Below, in pieces: positions 8,276 to 17,648 of a stretch of 64,000 bases of DNA. A program made the translations under genes and the position numbers. Numbering within the stretch: the first letter of the stretch is position 1; each line of letters opens with the position of its first letter. Below the pieces are notes generated by a model. That model saw nothing but the letters and a program-made list of their open reading frames with translations. It was not told the origin of the DNA and searched no databases. The stretch is from Mycobacterium sp. ELW1 (GTDB lineage Bacteria; Actinomycetota; Actinomycetes; Mycobacteriales; Mycobacteriaceae): the NCBI RefSeq assembly GCF_008329905.1, contig NZ_CP032155.1, forward strand, positions 2,294,001-2,358,000, given 5' to 3'.

Positions 8276-10288
8276 CTAGAAGCGGCCACCGCCGCCCAGC
8301 ATCCCACCGCCGTCGGAGCCGCCTGACGATCCGCCGAAGGTCGTCGACGACCATCCGCCGCCACCGCCGAATCCGCCGCCGAATCCGCCGCGCATGCCGC
8401 CGGACAGGATGTTGCCGAGGATGATGCCGCCGATGACGGCGCCCATGTTCGACGAACCGCCAACGCCGCCATAGTGATTCATGTAGGTGCGCTGCGCGGA
8501 CTGGACGTCGGCGTTGGCCAGCTGCTGGGCTTGGGCGGCCAGCATCGACGCGCCATTGGCATGCGCGATCGCCTCGGCGACGTTGGTCTTCCGCTTGGCT
8601 TGTGCGGCCTCGAGCTGACGCACGGCCTCGTTGAGGCGGGTGCGCGCCTCGGGCCCGACGCTGCCGCGGCGGGTGTCGACGTAGTCCGACACCGAACGCA
8701 CCCGCGACTGTGCGGTGAACAACGCCTGGTCGTAGGAGCGGCCCAGTCGTTCGGCGTTCTCGCGTTCCTCGGCCACGCTGGCCAGTAGCCGGTCCAGGTC
8801 GGCGTCGGCCTGGGTCAGCTGGGTGAACGCCCCCAGCGGGTCGGCCGATCCGTTGGTCTGGGCCGCGGTCACCGCCGCGACGGCAGCGTCGCGGGCAGCC
8901 GTCAGCTCCGCGGTGTTGGACAGACCGCCCTGGGTCAGCTGGGCCACGGCCTGGTTGATGCCCTGCTGGGTGTCGGCGATCGCTGCAGGCAGGGTGGCGA
9001 CCGCGCGCCGGATGTCGCTGGCCGCGCTGTCGACTGCGTCGAGCATCGAACTGGCCTGCTGCAGAGCGGCTTCCGCGCCGCGCACACAATCGACCAGTTC
9101 GATCTGCTCACCGGCGACCGGCTTGGCCACCAACTCGCGGGCCCGGCTGATCGAATTGTCGGCGAAGTCCAGCCGCTCCTGGGCGGCAGCGGCGTTGCGT
9201 GCCACCGAAACGAGCGCCGACTCGGCGAATTCGGAGTGCAGCTGGGTCAACGTGCCCTGGGCGGGTTCGATGCGGGCGCTGACGTCGACCAGCTTCTGGG
9301 TCAGGGTGTCCAGCCGGTCGGGGGCGTTGATGACGAGGTCGCGCAGCTGATGGAACGCCTGGTTCTGGGCGTCCAGCTCACGGTTGGCCCGCGCGGCGGC
9401 GACCACCACCCGGGTGAGCAGGTCGCGGCGCTGGGCCGGGGTTTCGGGCACCGCGTCGTCGAGCTGCTGGCGTACGTTGAACGCCTGCTGCAGGGTGGCC
9501 TTGGCGTTGTCGACGGCCCGCACGAACGGTTGCGTCTGCTGCTCACCGAATTCTTCTTGCGCCAAGGTCAATTCGTTGGAGCTGGTGCGCACGGCATTGT
9601 CGACGTCGACGACGATCGAGCGGGACAGCTCGTCGAGGGCGTCGAGCGGAACCGAGGCCAGGGCATTGGGATCGGTGGGGTCAACCCGCTTGGCGGCGGC
9701 CACCTCGGCCTCGTGCCGCTTGCGCCGGCGCTGGCGGCTCCACACCAGCAAGACCACCACCGCCAGCACGATGACACCCAGAATGATCACCAGCGGCAGT
9801 AGCGAGAACCCGCCGCCGCTGCTGGTGGTCTTGGCCGCCAGGCCGTCCGCCGCCGCGATCGCCGCACCCGCCCAGTCGCCGTTGTGCAGTGCGGGCTCGA
9901 TCTTGTCGCGGCGTAGGTCGTCGATCTTCGCGCCGCCGGCCGCCGCGGTCGGCACCAGGAACGCGTAGGAGCGCTGCCCGGTCGCGACCGCCAGGATCGC
10001 GTCCTGATTGCTCAGATCGCTGGCCAGGCGGGTTTCCTCGGTCCAGCCCACCGCACTCTTGGGGGCGAAGGAGTCGACGAAGACCACCCATAGCCGGACG
10101 TTCCGCTCGCGGTAAAGGGTGTCGACGGCGTTCTGGACGCTGGCCAGTTGGCCGCCGGCCAGGACGCCGGCGTTGTCGGTGACGTAGTCCGGCAGCCGGA
10201 ACGGCGGCTCGGCCGTCGCGGCGGGTGCCGCCAGGGTGGCGGTGGTCAGGATGGCCACGAGCAGGCTGAACAGACGTGCGAGGCGCAT
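8276..10288 (-). CDS. Secreted/membrane TPM-domain protein (Rv2345-like)
   Basis: This is a 670-residue protein with a signal peptide (residues 1-26, ending PAATA) and a TPM (Psb32/MOLO-1) domain at about 30-150. A transmembrane helix lies near residues 163-185, followed by a basic patch (WSRQRRRKRH) and a long helical, probably coiled-coil, region. The tail is extremely glycine-rich (GGGFGGGGGW type) after residue 610. TPM proteins are membrane-anchored, often called acid phosphatases, though the activity here is uncertain. The start at 10288 was chosen because the signal peptide begins there. It is divergent from dgt and convergent with glyS (7 bp apart). Confidence 0.85.
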   Translation of the reverse strand: MRLARLFSLLVAILTTATLAAPAATAEPPFRLPDYVTDNAGVLAGGQLASVQNAVDTLYRERNVRLWVVFVDSFAPKSAVGWTEETRLASDLSNQDAILAVATGQRSYAFLVPTAAAGGAKIDDLRRDKIEPALHNGDWAGAAIAAADGLAAKTTSSGGGFSLLPLVIILGVIVLAVVVLLVWSRQRRRKRHEAEVAAAKRVDPTDPNALASVPLDALDELSRSIVVDVDNAVRTSSNELTLAQEEFGEQQTQPFVRAVDNAKATLQQAFNVRQQLDDAVPETPAQRRDLLTRVVVAAARANRELDAQNQAFHQLRDLVINAPDRLDTLTQKLVDVSARIEPAQGTLTQLHSEFAESALVSVARNAAAAQERLDFADNSISRARELVAKPVAGEQIELVDCVRGAEAALQQASSMLDAVDSAASDIRRAVATLPAAIADTQQGINQAVAQLTQGGLSNTAELTAARDAAVAAVTAAQTNGSADPLGAFTQLTQADADLDRLLASVAEERENAERLGRSYDQALFTAQSRVRSVSDYVDTRRGSVGPEARTRLNEAVRQLEAAQAKRKTNVAEAIAHANGASMLAAQAQQLANADVQSAQRTYMNHYGGVGGSSNMGAVIGGIILGNILSGGMRGGFGGGFGGGGGWSSTTFGGSSGGSDGGGMLGGGGRF

Positions 10289-10332
10289 GACCGTCAAATG
10301 TAGTGGGGCCGGTGCTGGCAGACTGTGCGTCG

Positions 10333-11601
10333 GTGACAACGAATGAGCACGGCCACTACGACGAGGCCGACCGCGAGCGGGTGGTGCACGAGCCGCCGAA
10401 GACTGCCGGGCTGCCCGGTACGTCGACGGAGCACCGCACCGACTTCGCCCGCGACCGTGCCCGCGTGCTGCACTGTGCCGCTCTTCGCCGACTGGCCGAC
10501 AAGACTCAGGTGGTCGGCCCGCGGGAGAGCGAAAACCCGCGCACCAGGCTGACGCATTCGTTGGAGGTCGCCCAGATCGGGCGGGGGATGGCGCTGCCGC
10601 TGGGATGCGACGCCGACCTGGTGGACATGGCCGGGCTGGCCCACGACATCGGCCATCCGCCCTACGGCCACAACGGGGAACGTGCGCTCGACGAGTTCGC
10701 AGCCGCCTGCGGCGGCTTCGAAGGCAACGCCCAGAACTTCCGCATCCTGACCCGCATCGAGCCGAAAGTGCTTGATGGGCAAGGTCGCAGCGTGGGACTG
10801 AACCTGACCCGCGCGGGGCTGGACGCCGTCACCAAATATCCGTGGTTCCGCGAAGCGGGCGTGCGCAAGTTCGGCTTCTACGAAGACGACCGGGCGCTGG
10901 CCGAGTGGGTGCGGGGCGCCGCGCCGTCGCGACGCCCGTGCCTGGAGTCCCAGGTGATGGACTGGGCCGACGACGTGGCCTACTCCGTGCACGACGTCGA
11001 AGACGGGGTGGTGTCGGGCCGAATCGACCTGCGGGTGCTGGCCGACGCCGACGCCGCGGCTGCGCTGGGTGCGCTGGGGGAGTCCAGCACGATCGCCGCC
11101 GCCGATCTCGAGGCGGCCGCCGAGCGGTTGTCCCAGCTGCCGGTGGTCGCCGGCGTCGGCAAGTACGACGGCACGCTCGCGGCCTCGGTCGCGCTCAAGC
11201 GGCTGACCAGTGAACTGGTCGGTCGGTTCGCCTCAGCGGCAGTTCGGCTGACCCACGAGGTCGCCGGGCCGCAGCCGCTGGTGCGCTACCAGGCGGATCT
11301 GCAGGTGCCCGCGACGGTCCGCGCCGAGGTGGCGCTGCTCAAGACGCTGGCGCTGCAGTTCATCATGTCCGACCCGCGGCACCTGGAACTGCAGGCGCGG
11401 CAACGGGAACGGATCCACCGGGTGGCGAATTGGCTGCTGGACGGCGCGCCCGCGACGCTGGATCCGGTATTCGCCCCGGAGTTCACCGCCGCCGCTGACG
11501 ACGCGGGGCGGATGCGGGTCGTCGTCGACCAGCTCGCGTCGTACACCGAAGGCCGGGTGGAGCGCATCGACGCGCACATCGCCGGTGGATCCGCGTCCTA
11601 G
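10333..11601 (+). CDS. dgt: Deoxyguanosinetriphosphate triphosphohydrolase-like protein
   Basis: This is a 422-residue HD-domain dNTPase that cleaves dNTPs to nucleoside and triphosphate, homologous to M. tuberculosis Rv2344c. The HD metal ligands are visible: His in [10 protein letters not shown], the HD pair in [18 protein letters not shown], and a late Asp in [16 protein letters not shown] 10333 ([13 protein letters not shown]) is the likely start; GTG 10303 is possible but unconserved. dnaG follows 9 bp later, so nucleotide-pool control and primer synthesis are in one operon. Confidence 0.93.
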   Translation: MTTNEHGHYDEADRERVVHEPPKTAGLPGTSTEHRTDFARDRARVLHCAALRRLADKTQVVGPRESENPRTRLTHSLEVAQIGRGMALPLGCDADLVDMAGLAHDIGHPPYGHNGERALDEFAAACGGFEGNAQNFRILTRIEPKVLDGQGRSVGLNLTRAGLDAVTKYPWFREAGVRKFGFYEDDRALAEWVRGAAPSRRPCLESQVMDWADDVAYSVHDVEDGVVSGRIDLRVLADADAAAALGALGESSTIAAADLEAAAERLSQLPVVAGVGKYDGTLAASVALKRLTSELVGRFASAAVRLTHEVAGPQPLVRYQADLQVPATVRAEVALLKTLALQFIMSDPRHLELQARQRERIHRVANWLLDGAPATLDPVFAPEFTAAADDAGRMRVVVDQLASYTEGRVERIDAHIAGGSAS

Positions 11602-11610
11602 ACTGTGCCG

Positions 11611-13539
11611 ATGACGACAGCGGTGAGCGGAGGTGGAGACCGCAAGGGTCGGATCTCCGAACGCGACATCGCCGCGATCCGCGACCAGGTCCGCATCGAA
11701 GACGTCGTCGGCGACTACGTGCAGCTGCGCCGGGCCGGCGCCGATTCGATGAAGGGCCTGTGCCCGTTCCACGACGAGAAGTCGCCGTCGTTCCACGTGC
11801 GGCCCAATCACGGTCATTTCCACTGCTTCGGCTGCGGCGAGGGCGGCGACGCCTACGCCTTCATCCAGAAGATCGAGCACGTCAGTTTCGTCGAGGCCGT
11901 GGAGATGCTGGCCGACCGCGTCGGCTACACGGTGACCTACAGCGGCGGCGGAACCAGTGTGCAGCGCGACCGCGGCAGTCGTAGCAGGCTGATCGCCGCC
12001 AACGCCGCCGCGCAGGAATTCTATGCTGCCGCACTGGAATCCGAGGAGGCCGCGCCCGCACGGCAGTACCTGACCGAGCGCAATTTCGATGCCGCGTCGG
12101 CCCGCCAGTTCGGCTGCGGGTTCGCGCCGTCGGGCTGGGATTCGCTGACCAAGCATCTGATCCGCAAGGGCTTCGAGTTCAAGGAGCTCGAAGCCGCCGG
12201 GCTGTCGCGTGAGGGCAGACGCGGGCCGATGGACCGCTTCCACCGCAGGTTGCTGTGGCCGATCCGCACCGCCAGCGGCGAGACCGTCGGCTTCGGTGCC
12301 CGGCGAATCTTCGCCGACGACCAGATGGAAGCCAAGTACGTCAACACCCCCGAGACCGTGCTCTACAAGAAGTCGAATGTGTTGTTCGGCATCGATCTGG
12401 CCAAGCGCGATATAGCCAAGGGACATCAGGCCGTTGTCGTCGAGGGCTACACCGACGTGATGGCCATGCACCTGGCCGGTGTCACCACCGCGGTCGCGTC
12501 CTGTGGCACCGCGTTCGGCGACGAGCACCTGTCGATGCTGCGGCGGCTTATGATGGACGACAAGTTCTTTCGCGGCGAGCTGATCTACGTCTTCGACGGC
12601 GACGCGGCCGGCCGTGCCGCCGCGCTCAAGGCGTTCGCGGGCGAGCAGAACCTCGCCGGGCAGAGCTTCGTGGCGGTTGCTGCCGACGGAATGGACCCGT
12701 GTGACCTGAGGCTGGCGCAGGGCGACGGTGCGCTGCGCGATCTGGTGGCGCGGCGCACGCCGCTGTTCGAGTTCGCGATCCGCACGGCACTGGCCGAGCT
12801 CGATCTGGAATCCGCCGAGGGCCGGGTGGCGGCGTTGCGCCGCTGCGTGCCGATGGTCGCCCAGATCAAGGACCCCACGCTGCGTGACGAGTACGCCCGT
12901 CAGCTCGCCGGCTGGGTCGGTTGGGACGACGTCGCCCAGGTGATCGCGCGGGTGCGGGAGGAAGCCGGTCACAAACCGGGGGGCCGCGACAACAGACGTG
13001 CCGCACCCGCACGCAACAAGGTCACCGAGGCCGGCGCCCGGCGTCCCGACCCGCGAGATCCGACCCTGTGGCCGCAGCGGGAGGCGCTCAAAGCCGCCCT
13101 GCAGTACCCGGCGCTGGCCGGCCCGGTGTTCGACTCGCTGACCGTCGAGAGTTTCACCCACCCCGGCTACGCGGCGGTGCGGCTCGCGATCGAGGCGGCC
13201 GGGGGCACCTCGTCGGGCATTGTCGGCGGCCAGTGGATCGATACCGTGCGCGAACGGGCCGGTGCACCGCTGACCGAAGGCCTGATCACCGAGCTCGGAG
13301 TCGAGGCGATCCGGGTCGAGGAGGAAGAGAAACTGCCGCGATACGTCGGCAGCGTCCTGGCCCGGCTGCAGGAGGTCTGGGTGGGGCGGCAGGTCGCCGA
13401 GGTCAAGTCCAAGTTGCAGCGAATGTCGCCGGTGGAGCAGGGCGACGAATACCACGCATTGTTCGGCGACCTGGTCGCGTTGGAGGCGTATCGGCGCAGC
13501 CTGCTCGAACAAGCCAGCGGTGACGACCTCACTGCGTGA
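11611..13539 (+). CDS. dnaG: DNA primase DnaG
   Basis: This 642-residue primase makes RNA primers for replication. The N-terminal CHC2 zinc finger has CPFH and CFGC at about residues 50-77. The TOPRIM domain carries the catalytic Glu in VVVEGYTDVMAMH and the acidic FDGDAAGRAA motif. The C-terminal helicase-binding domain is conserved to the terminal EQASGDDLTA. ATG 11611 gives MTTAVSGGGDRKGRISERDI; the core starts at GRIS as in M. tuberculosis, so the first dozen residues may be a strain-specific extension. Confidence 0.96.
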   Translation: MTTAVSGGGDRKGRISERDIAAIRDQVRIEDVVGDYVQLRRAGADSMKGLCPFHDEKSPSFHVRPNHGHFHCFGCGEGGDAYAFIQKIEHVSFVEAVEMLADRVGYTVTYSGGGTSVQRDRGSRSRLIAANAAAQEFYAAALESEEAAPARQYLTERNFDAASARQFGCGFAPSGWDSLTKHLIRKGFEFKELEAAGLSREGRRGPMDRFHRRLLWPIRTASGETVGFGARRIFADDQMEAKYVNTPETVLYKKSNVLFGIDLAKRDIAKGHQAVVVEGYTDVMAMHLAGVTTAVASCGTAFGDEHLSMLRRLMMDDKFFRGELIYVFDGDAAGRAAALKAFAGEQNLAGQSFVAVAADGMDPCDLRLAQGDGALRDLVARRTPLFEFAIRTALAELDLESAEGRVAALRRCVPMVAQIKDPTLRDEYARQLAGWVGWDDVAQVIARVREEAGHKPGGRDNRRAAPARNKVTEAGARRPDPRDPTLWPQREALKAALQYPALAGPVFDSLTVESFTHPGYAAVRLAIEAAGGTSSGIVGGQWIDTVRERAGAPLTEGLITELGVEAIRVEEEEKLPRYVGSVLARLQEVWVGRQVAEVKSKLQRMSPVEQGDEYHALFGDLVALEAYRRSLLEQASGDDLTA

Positions 13540-13594
13540 AAACTCGCATCGGGTTATGGTTAACGTGCTGCCTGTCTCCGGCGAAAGGTCAGAT

Positions 13595-13912
13595 ATGACT
13601 ACCGCGAATACTCGTGCCCGGCGTATCGCCACCTTCGGTGCGCTTGCCGTGGCCGCGGCTGCGGTGCCGGCCCTGGTGGCATTGGAGCACTCCACCTCGT
13701 CGACCACCACGGCCACCGGCGGCACCTGCCTGGCCTGGTTCGGATCGCGCGGCGACGGGCAGTGCCTGTCGTACTCGAACAACAACGTCAGCATCGGCAC
13801 GCCGCAGTTCGGTGTCTACGGTCCTGATGCGGGCTCGATGCCCGGTGGCGGTATCGGTGTGAGCACCGGCCCGCTGCTGCCGGGTCAGACCATCAGCATC
13901 CCGCTGGGTTAG
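13595..13912 (+). CDS. Small secreted protein (Rv2342-like)
   Basis: This is a 105-residue protein with an N-terminal signal peptide (basic TRARR, hydrophobic core up to about residue 30). A mature part follows with two cysteines in GTCLAWFGSRGDGQCLSYSNN, likely a disulfide. ATG 13595 is preceded by GAAAGG, and a TATGGT -10-like hexamer lies at 13555-13560. It follows dnaG, as Rv2342 does in M. tuberculosis. The function is unknown; the mature part is glycine-rich with no enzyme motif. Confidence 0.8.
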   Translation: MTTANTRARRIATFGALAVAAAAVPALVALEHSTSSTTTATGGTCLAWFGSRGDGQCLSYSNNNVSIGTPQFGVYGPDAGSMPGGGIGVSTGPLLPGQTISIPLG

Positions 13913-13997
13913 ATTCAAGCGTTCTCTCCGGCCGCGAGATTGACCTGAGGGCTGTGATTTTTCGCGATTGACGACCGTGAGGTCGATGTCGTCGTGC

Positions 13998-14246
13998 CTA
14001 CTTCTCCGACCGCTGTGGTTCCACCACGGTGGTGTTGGCGTCGATCTCGGTCAGCGTGACCATCTTCGGGTCCGGGTCCGGTGACACCCGATCAGCGAGC
14101 TTGCGGCGTCCTGCGTCGATCACGGTTTTGGTGGCGGGATTGTCGGTGATGGCGCGGTAGGTGCCGACGATCTGCTCGTAGCGCTTACGGCCAGCCTTGG
14201 TGCCCAACACATAACCCACGCCAAGCACGGCCAGATACTGGATCAC
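13998..14246 (-). CDS. Small membrane-associated hypothetical protein
   Basis: This is an 82-residue protein with a hydrophobic N-terminus (residues 3-16, AVLGVGYVLGTKAGR) followed by a basic, helical stretch and an acidic tail. The GTKAGRKRYEQI pattern recalls YtxH-like small stress proteins of actinobacteria. It stands alone between Rv2342-like and tRNA-Asn, convergent with the former. The function is unknown. Confidence 0.7.
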   Translation of the reverse strand: MIQYLAVLGVGYVLGTKAGRKRYEQIVGTYRAITDNPATKTVIDAGRRKLADRVSPDPDPKMVTLTEIDANTTVVEPQRSEK

Positions 14247-14396
14247 TGCATTCCCTTCCTAAATCCTCGCCCCTCCATCCTGCCTGACGTACCTGTGTTG
14301 GCGCGCGCCCGCCGGTTTGGCATCCGGGGTCCCCGGTAAGCTAGAGTCACTCTCCGGTCCGCATCAGCGCGAAGGCGTCACGCGGGCAGCAGATAG

Positions 14397-14469
14397 TCCC
14401 CTGTAGCTCAATTGGCAGAGCTTCCGACTGTTAATCGGACGGTTCTTGGTTCGAGTCCAAGCGGGGGAG
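14397..14469 (+). tRNA. tRNA-Asn (GTT)
   Basis: A 73-nt cloverleaf. The acceptor stem TCCCCTG pairs with CGGGGGA (one G-U), the D arm is GCTCAATTGGCAGAGC, and the anticodon loop CTGTTAA carries GTT. The T arm contains GGTTCGAGTCC and the discriminator is G. CCA is not encoded. Weak promoter-like hexamers (TTGGCA 14317-14322; TAGAGT 14342-14347) lie upstream with imperfect spacing. Confidence 0.96.
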
Positions 14470-14499
14470 CAATCTCCTTCGATTCTTCGTGGTCGTTCG

Positions 14500-15720
14500 T
14501 CACCAGTTCAAAGCTTGAAAGACGAGCGTCCCCACACACAGCACCACGCCCAGGTAGGGGATCACCCTCGGCACGTTGACGTATCCACGGTGCGAGCGCT
14601 GGCGCCGCTTGATGACGATCAATGACGCGTTGACAAGAGTGAAGATGATGAGCACCAGCAGGCTGGTGAGCCGGGCCAGCGATACCAGCGGGAGCAGAGC
14701 GGTGCCGACGATCATGACGAACACCACGACGACGGTGGCTATCACCGGCGTCTGGTAGGAACCGTGCACGCGGGCGAACCTGCTGTGGATCCAGCCTTCC
14801 TTGGCCAGTCCGTAGAGAATGCGCGAGCCCATGATGATCTGCACGATGACGCCGTTGATCGCGGCAACCATGCCGATCAGGCTGAGAAAGACCCCGTGAC
14901 TGGCCCCGCTTCGTTCGAACACCAACGTCAGCGGCGCTTCGCTGCGGGCGAGTTCAGCCGGGGGCACCAGGGTCGTCGAGACGACGACGACCAACAGATA
15001 GAGAACGGTGGAGACCAGTAGCGCGAAGAGGATGGCCAGGGGCATGGTTCGGCTCGGCTTTTTGGCTTCCTCGGCGACATTGACCATGTCTTCGAAACCG
15101 ATGAACGCGTAGAAGGCCAGAAAGGCCCCGGCGAAAACACCGCCGAGTCCGACCGCCGGGTCGATCGCGACCAAGCGGCCAACATCGATGTGGGTGAAGG
15201 CGTTCCGCCCGAACCAGATGACCACCACCAGACCCAGGACTTCGAGGCCGGTGAGGATGGCGGCCATCGTGGCCGACTCGCCAATCCCTTTGATGGCGAT
15301 GGCGCCGAGCACGACGAGCAGGCCGATACTGCCCACGAGTGTCGGCACGGCGACGAACGAGTTCAGATATCCGGCGAAGCCCTGAGCCAGTGCTGCCGCC
15401 GAGGCGATTCCGCCGCCGACCATTGTGAGGCCGACCAAGGTTGAGAGCCAACGCTTTTCGAAGGCGTGGTGAAGGTAGATGGATACGCTGGCGCTTACGG
15501 GATAGCGGCCGGCGAGCTCGGTATAAGACAGGGCGGTGACTGCCGCGACGGCCATCGCGATGAGGAAGGCGAGGGTGGTGCTGGAGCCTGCGAAACCCGC
15601 CACCTTGCCGACGAGCACGTATATTCCGGCACCGAGGATGTTGCCGAGTCCGTACAGCGTGACCAGGGGCAAGCCCAGAGTGCGCTTCAGTTTGGCGTCG
15701 TCGCCGGCGGGCTCTGTCAT
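14500..15720 (-). CDS. APC-family amino acid permease
   Basis: This is a 406-residue polytopic membrane protein with about 12 hydrophobic helices. The first helix has the APC signature GLGNILGAGIYVLVGKVAG, where the unwound GAG binds the amino-acid carboxylate. FIGFEDMVNVAEEAKKP follows in the middle, matching cationic or neutral amino acid transporters. I took ATG 15720 (MTEPAGDDAKLKRTLG) because the upstream frame is not hydrophobic or conserved-looking. Transport probably uses the proton gradient. The substrate cannot be read from the sequence. Confidence 0.85.
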   Translation of the reverse strand: MTEPAGDDAKLKRTLGLPLVTLYGLGNILGAGIYVLVGKVAGFAGSSTTLAFLIAMAVAAVTALSYTELAGRYPVSASVSIYLHHAFEKRWLSTLVGLTMVGGGIASAAALAQGFAGYLNSFVAVPTLVGSIGLLVVLGAIAIKGIGESATMAAILTGLEVLGLVVVIWFGRNAFTHIDVGRLVAIDPAVGLGGVFAGAFLAFYAFIGFEDMVNVAEEAKKPSRTMPLAILFALLVSTVLYLLVVVVSTTLVPPAELARSEAPLTLVFERSGASHGVFLSLIGMVAAINGVIVQIIMGSRILYGLAKEGWIHSRFARVHGSYQTPVIATVVVVFVMIVGTALLPLVSLARLTSLLVLIIFTLVNASLIVIKRRQRSHRGYVNVPRVIPYLGVVLCVGTLVFQALNW

Positions 15721-16052
15721 GCCCGCTTCGACGGTGGTCGCAGGATTCCGGCTGGCCGGCGGCTGCGCATCGCACCCAGTTCGGCACAGCCTGGGTCGTC
15801 CATCCACGGAAGTGTATTCGGGAGATCGTTCGTGGGCTGGTCGCCGGCCGCGTCTGGGGTCGCCGCCGTTGTGCACCGTGAGCCGTCGAGTTGAAGACCT
15901 TGTGCCCTACTCCGACCTCAGGCGCGGGGCGATCGTGATCGTGCTGCAACGTGTGGATCGGGGGTATTCCACGGGCCCGCTACCTCGTCGTCGGCGTACT
16001 CGTCGGCTAGCCGGGCTGGCGTGAGCACCTCGACGGGAGTCGATAGGTCGCG
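15721..16052. other. Intergenic region, no gene recognised
   Basis: About 330 bp between two leftward genes. Open frames here are short, unconserved-looking and without ribosome-binding sites. A TACACT hexamer on the minus strand near 15808-15813 could be a -10 element for the permease but has no convincing -35. I see no RNA gene or repeat. Confidence 0.5.
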
Positions 16053-16316
16053 TCACAGCCACAGATACAGGCCGGACAGCAGCGCCCACAACCCCACGCA
16101 GTAGACCTCGAACGCCGCCCGCAGCGGGATCGGCGCGTGCCGCAACTCCATGAAGTCCAGGCCCACCAGCCGCACTTTGATCGCCGCGATCGCCAGCACG
16201 GCGACCGCGACCAGCGAGCCGGTGCCGTGGTCGGCGCCCAGCGCGAACGACGCCAGCGTGGCGGCCACCAGGATCAGCCAGCTCACGCCGGCCCGGTTAC
16301 GCATCAAGTGCAGCAT
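16053..16316 (-). CDS. Cytochrome c oxidase subunit IV-like small membrane protein (COX4_pro)
   Basis: This 87-residue protein has three hydrophobic segments. It matches the prokaryotic cytochrome c oxidase subunit IV/NorF-like pattern, with KVRLVGLDFMELRHAP between helices 2 and 3, a typical FMELRHAP-type loop. It is the last gene of a three-gene leftward operon, 4 bp after the subunit III-like gene. Catalytic subunits I and II are not nearby, so it probably serves as an accessory subunit of an oxidase or NO reductase encoded elsewhere. Confidence 0.78.
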   Translation of the reverse strand: MLHLMRNRAGVSWLILVAATLASFALGADHGTGSLVAVAVLAIAAIKVRLVGLDFMELRHAPIPLRAAFEVYCVGLWALLSGLYLWL

Positions 16317-16320
16317 CAGC

Positions 16321-16896
16321 TCACCAGGTACAGGAGGGGAACAGGACGATCCACAGCAGGTCGACCAGGTGCCAGAAGCAGCCGCCGCCCTCGACGACCG
16401 CCAGCCGGGTCGCCGACAGTTCGGTTCGGCGTGTCTGGGTCATCATCAACGCCAGCACCAGAATTCCGATGCAGACGTGCAGCAGGTGCAGTCCGGTGAG
16501 GATGAAGTAGTACAGGTAGAAGTGGTTGACGCCGGCAGTGTGCCCGGCCTGAACCAGCAAGACGTACTCGGTCACCTTCAGCGCCACGAACACCACGCCG
16601 CAGCCGGCCGCGATCACCAGTGCCCGCGCGGCGATCGCCCGCGCACCGGTTCGCAGGCCGCCGATCGCCGCCACCACGAACAGCGAGCTGGTCAGCAGCA
16701 CGAGGGTGTTGGCCAACCCGATGTTGACATGCAACGTCTTGCGGGCGGCGTCGAAAACCTCTGGCGCTTTTGATCTTTCGACCATGAACGTGGCGAAGAA
16801 GGCCGCGAACACCAGCATGTCGCCGAGCAGGAAGACCCAGGTGCCCTCTTCGCCCGGGATGCGGCGGCCGGCGGTGGTGGGTGCGCCTGCCGTCAT
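16321..16896 (-). CDS. Cytochrome c oxidase subunit III-family protein (NorE/CoxC-like)
   Basis: This 191-residue protein has five hydrophobic helices, like NorE-type short subunit III. GEEGTWVFLLGDMLVFAAFF is the usual first helix, YYFILTGLHLLHVCIG the fourth, and VVEGGGCFWHLVDLLWIVLFP the last. The start is ATG 16896, overlapping the upstream gene by 4 bp (ATGA). A longer in-frame extension runs through that gene and is spurious. Family members stabilise heme-copper oxidases or accompany NO reductases. No catalytic subunit lies in the window. Confidence 0.85.
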   Translation of the reverse strand: MTAGAPTTAGRRIPGEEGTWVFLLGDMLVFAAFFATFMVERSKAPEVFDAARKTLHVNIGLANTLVLLTSSLFVVAAIGGLRTGARAIAARALVIAAGCGVVFVALKVTEYVLLVQAGHTAGVNHFYLYYFILTGLHLLHVCIGILVLALMMTQTRRTELSATRLAVVEGGGCFWHLVDLLWIVLFPSCTW

Positions 16897-17594
16897 GCTT
16901 GTTCGGCGCGTTGCTGCGCCTTGATCCCGCGATTGAGCACGTAGGTGGTGCTGAACATCCACACCGTCAGCGCGAGCCCGGGGATGTAGAACGCAAACAC
17001 CCCGTGCCAGGCCAGCGGGCCGTCGTTGAACACCACGACCACGCAGCCCGGCAGCGACAGCAGCGCCACCCACAGGTTCAGGTAGCCGTACCAGCGGGGG
17101 AACGTCTGCGGTTCGGTGCTGTCGATGAACGACGCGATCGCCAGCGTGATGTTCTGCATGATGATCGTGCCGACGATGCCGATGAACATCAGCCAGAACA
17201 CATCGTTGAGCGCCTGGGTGATCTCCGGTGACCTGCTCTCGGGCCGAAATGCCGCCGCGGCCAGCACCAGGAACGGGAACAGCAGCGCGGGAACGAATAT
17301 CGTCGCCGCGAACAACTGCGTCATGGACAACATGCCCCAGCGTCCTTCGACGCGACGGATCCGCAGCACGATGGTGGCCAGGAACGGCAGGGCGATCACC
17401 GAGGTCAGCAGGCAACCGGCGACACCGATGCGGATCCAGATCTTGTGGTCGATGAAGAAGTCGGCGACTTCCGTCGGCGACCACACCGGCGAGATCGGCG
17501 GGAACAGCCGCGCCAACCCCGACATGCAGGTGCCGTACAGCAGGATCATGATCGTTCCGCACCATGCGCCAATGCGCTGCAGCGTGAGCTCCAC
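16893..17594 (-). CDS. Six-helix membrane protein of the coxIII/IV-like operon
   Basis: This 233-residue integral membrane protein has about six hydrophobic segments and no metal-ligand or enzyme motif that I recognise. It opens with LQRIGAWCGTIMILLYGTCMSGLARLFPP, and an acidic motif (SPTEVADFF) follows helix 1. It is the first gene of the operon with the subunit III- and IV-like genes, and this trio recurs in mycobacteria as I recall. It may act as an assembly or anchor subunit. The function is unknown. Confidence 0.72.
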   Translation of the reverse strand: MELTLQRIGAWCGTIMILLYGTCMSGLARLFPPISPVWSPTEVADFFIDHKIWIRIGVAGCLLTSVIALPFLATIVLRIRRVEGRWGMLSMTQLFAATIFVPALLFPFLVLAAAAFRPESRSPEITQALNDVFWLMFIGIVGTIIMQNITLAIASFIDSTEPQTFPRWYGYLNLWVALLSLPGCVVVVFNDGPLAWHGVFAFYIPGLALTVWMFSTTYVLNRGIKAQQRAEQA

Positions 17595-17620
17595 GGCGGC
17601 GACCTTACCCAGTCACACCC

Positions 17621-17648
17621 GCGGTTTTGTCAAAATTGTCAAAACCGC
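17621..17648. promoter_or_regulatory. Inverted repeat between acyl-CoA oxidase and the cox-like operon
   Basis: GCGGTTTTG and CAAAACCGC are perfect 9-bp arms around a 10-nt loop containing TCAAAATTGT; inside is a tandem TGTCAAAA repeat. It sits at the stop codon of the acyl-CoA oxidase and 27 bp upstream of the leftward operon start. It could end the former transcript or be an operator for the latter. The absence of a T-run on the minus strand slightly favours an operator. Confidence 0.5.

Noticed and set aside
11233..13800. A very long minus-strand open frame (about 855 codons) opposite dgt and dnaG
   Set aside because: It lies wholly antisense to two conserved genes. Its composition (His/Asp/Gly/Arg-rich, no domain) is the usual product of high-GC codon bias.
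13913..13997. Possible terminator dyad ATTGACCT...AGGTCGAT between convergent genes
   Set aside because: Only 8 bp with a G-T pair and a loop of more than 30 nt; too weak to call.
15941..15967. Sigma-F-like GTGC...GGGTAT promoter on the plus strand
   Set aside because: The -35 does not match GTTT, the spacing is 17, and no rightward gene follows.
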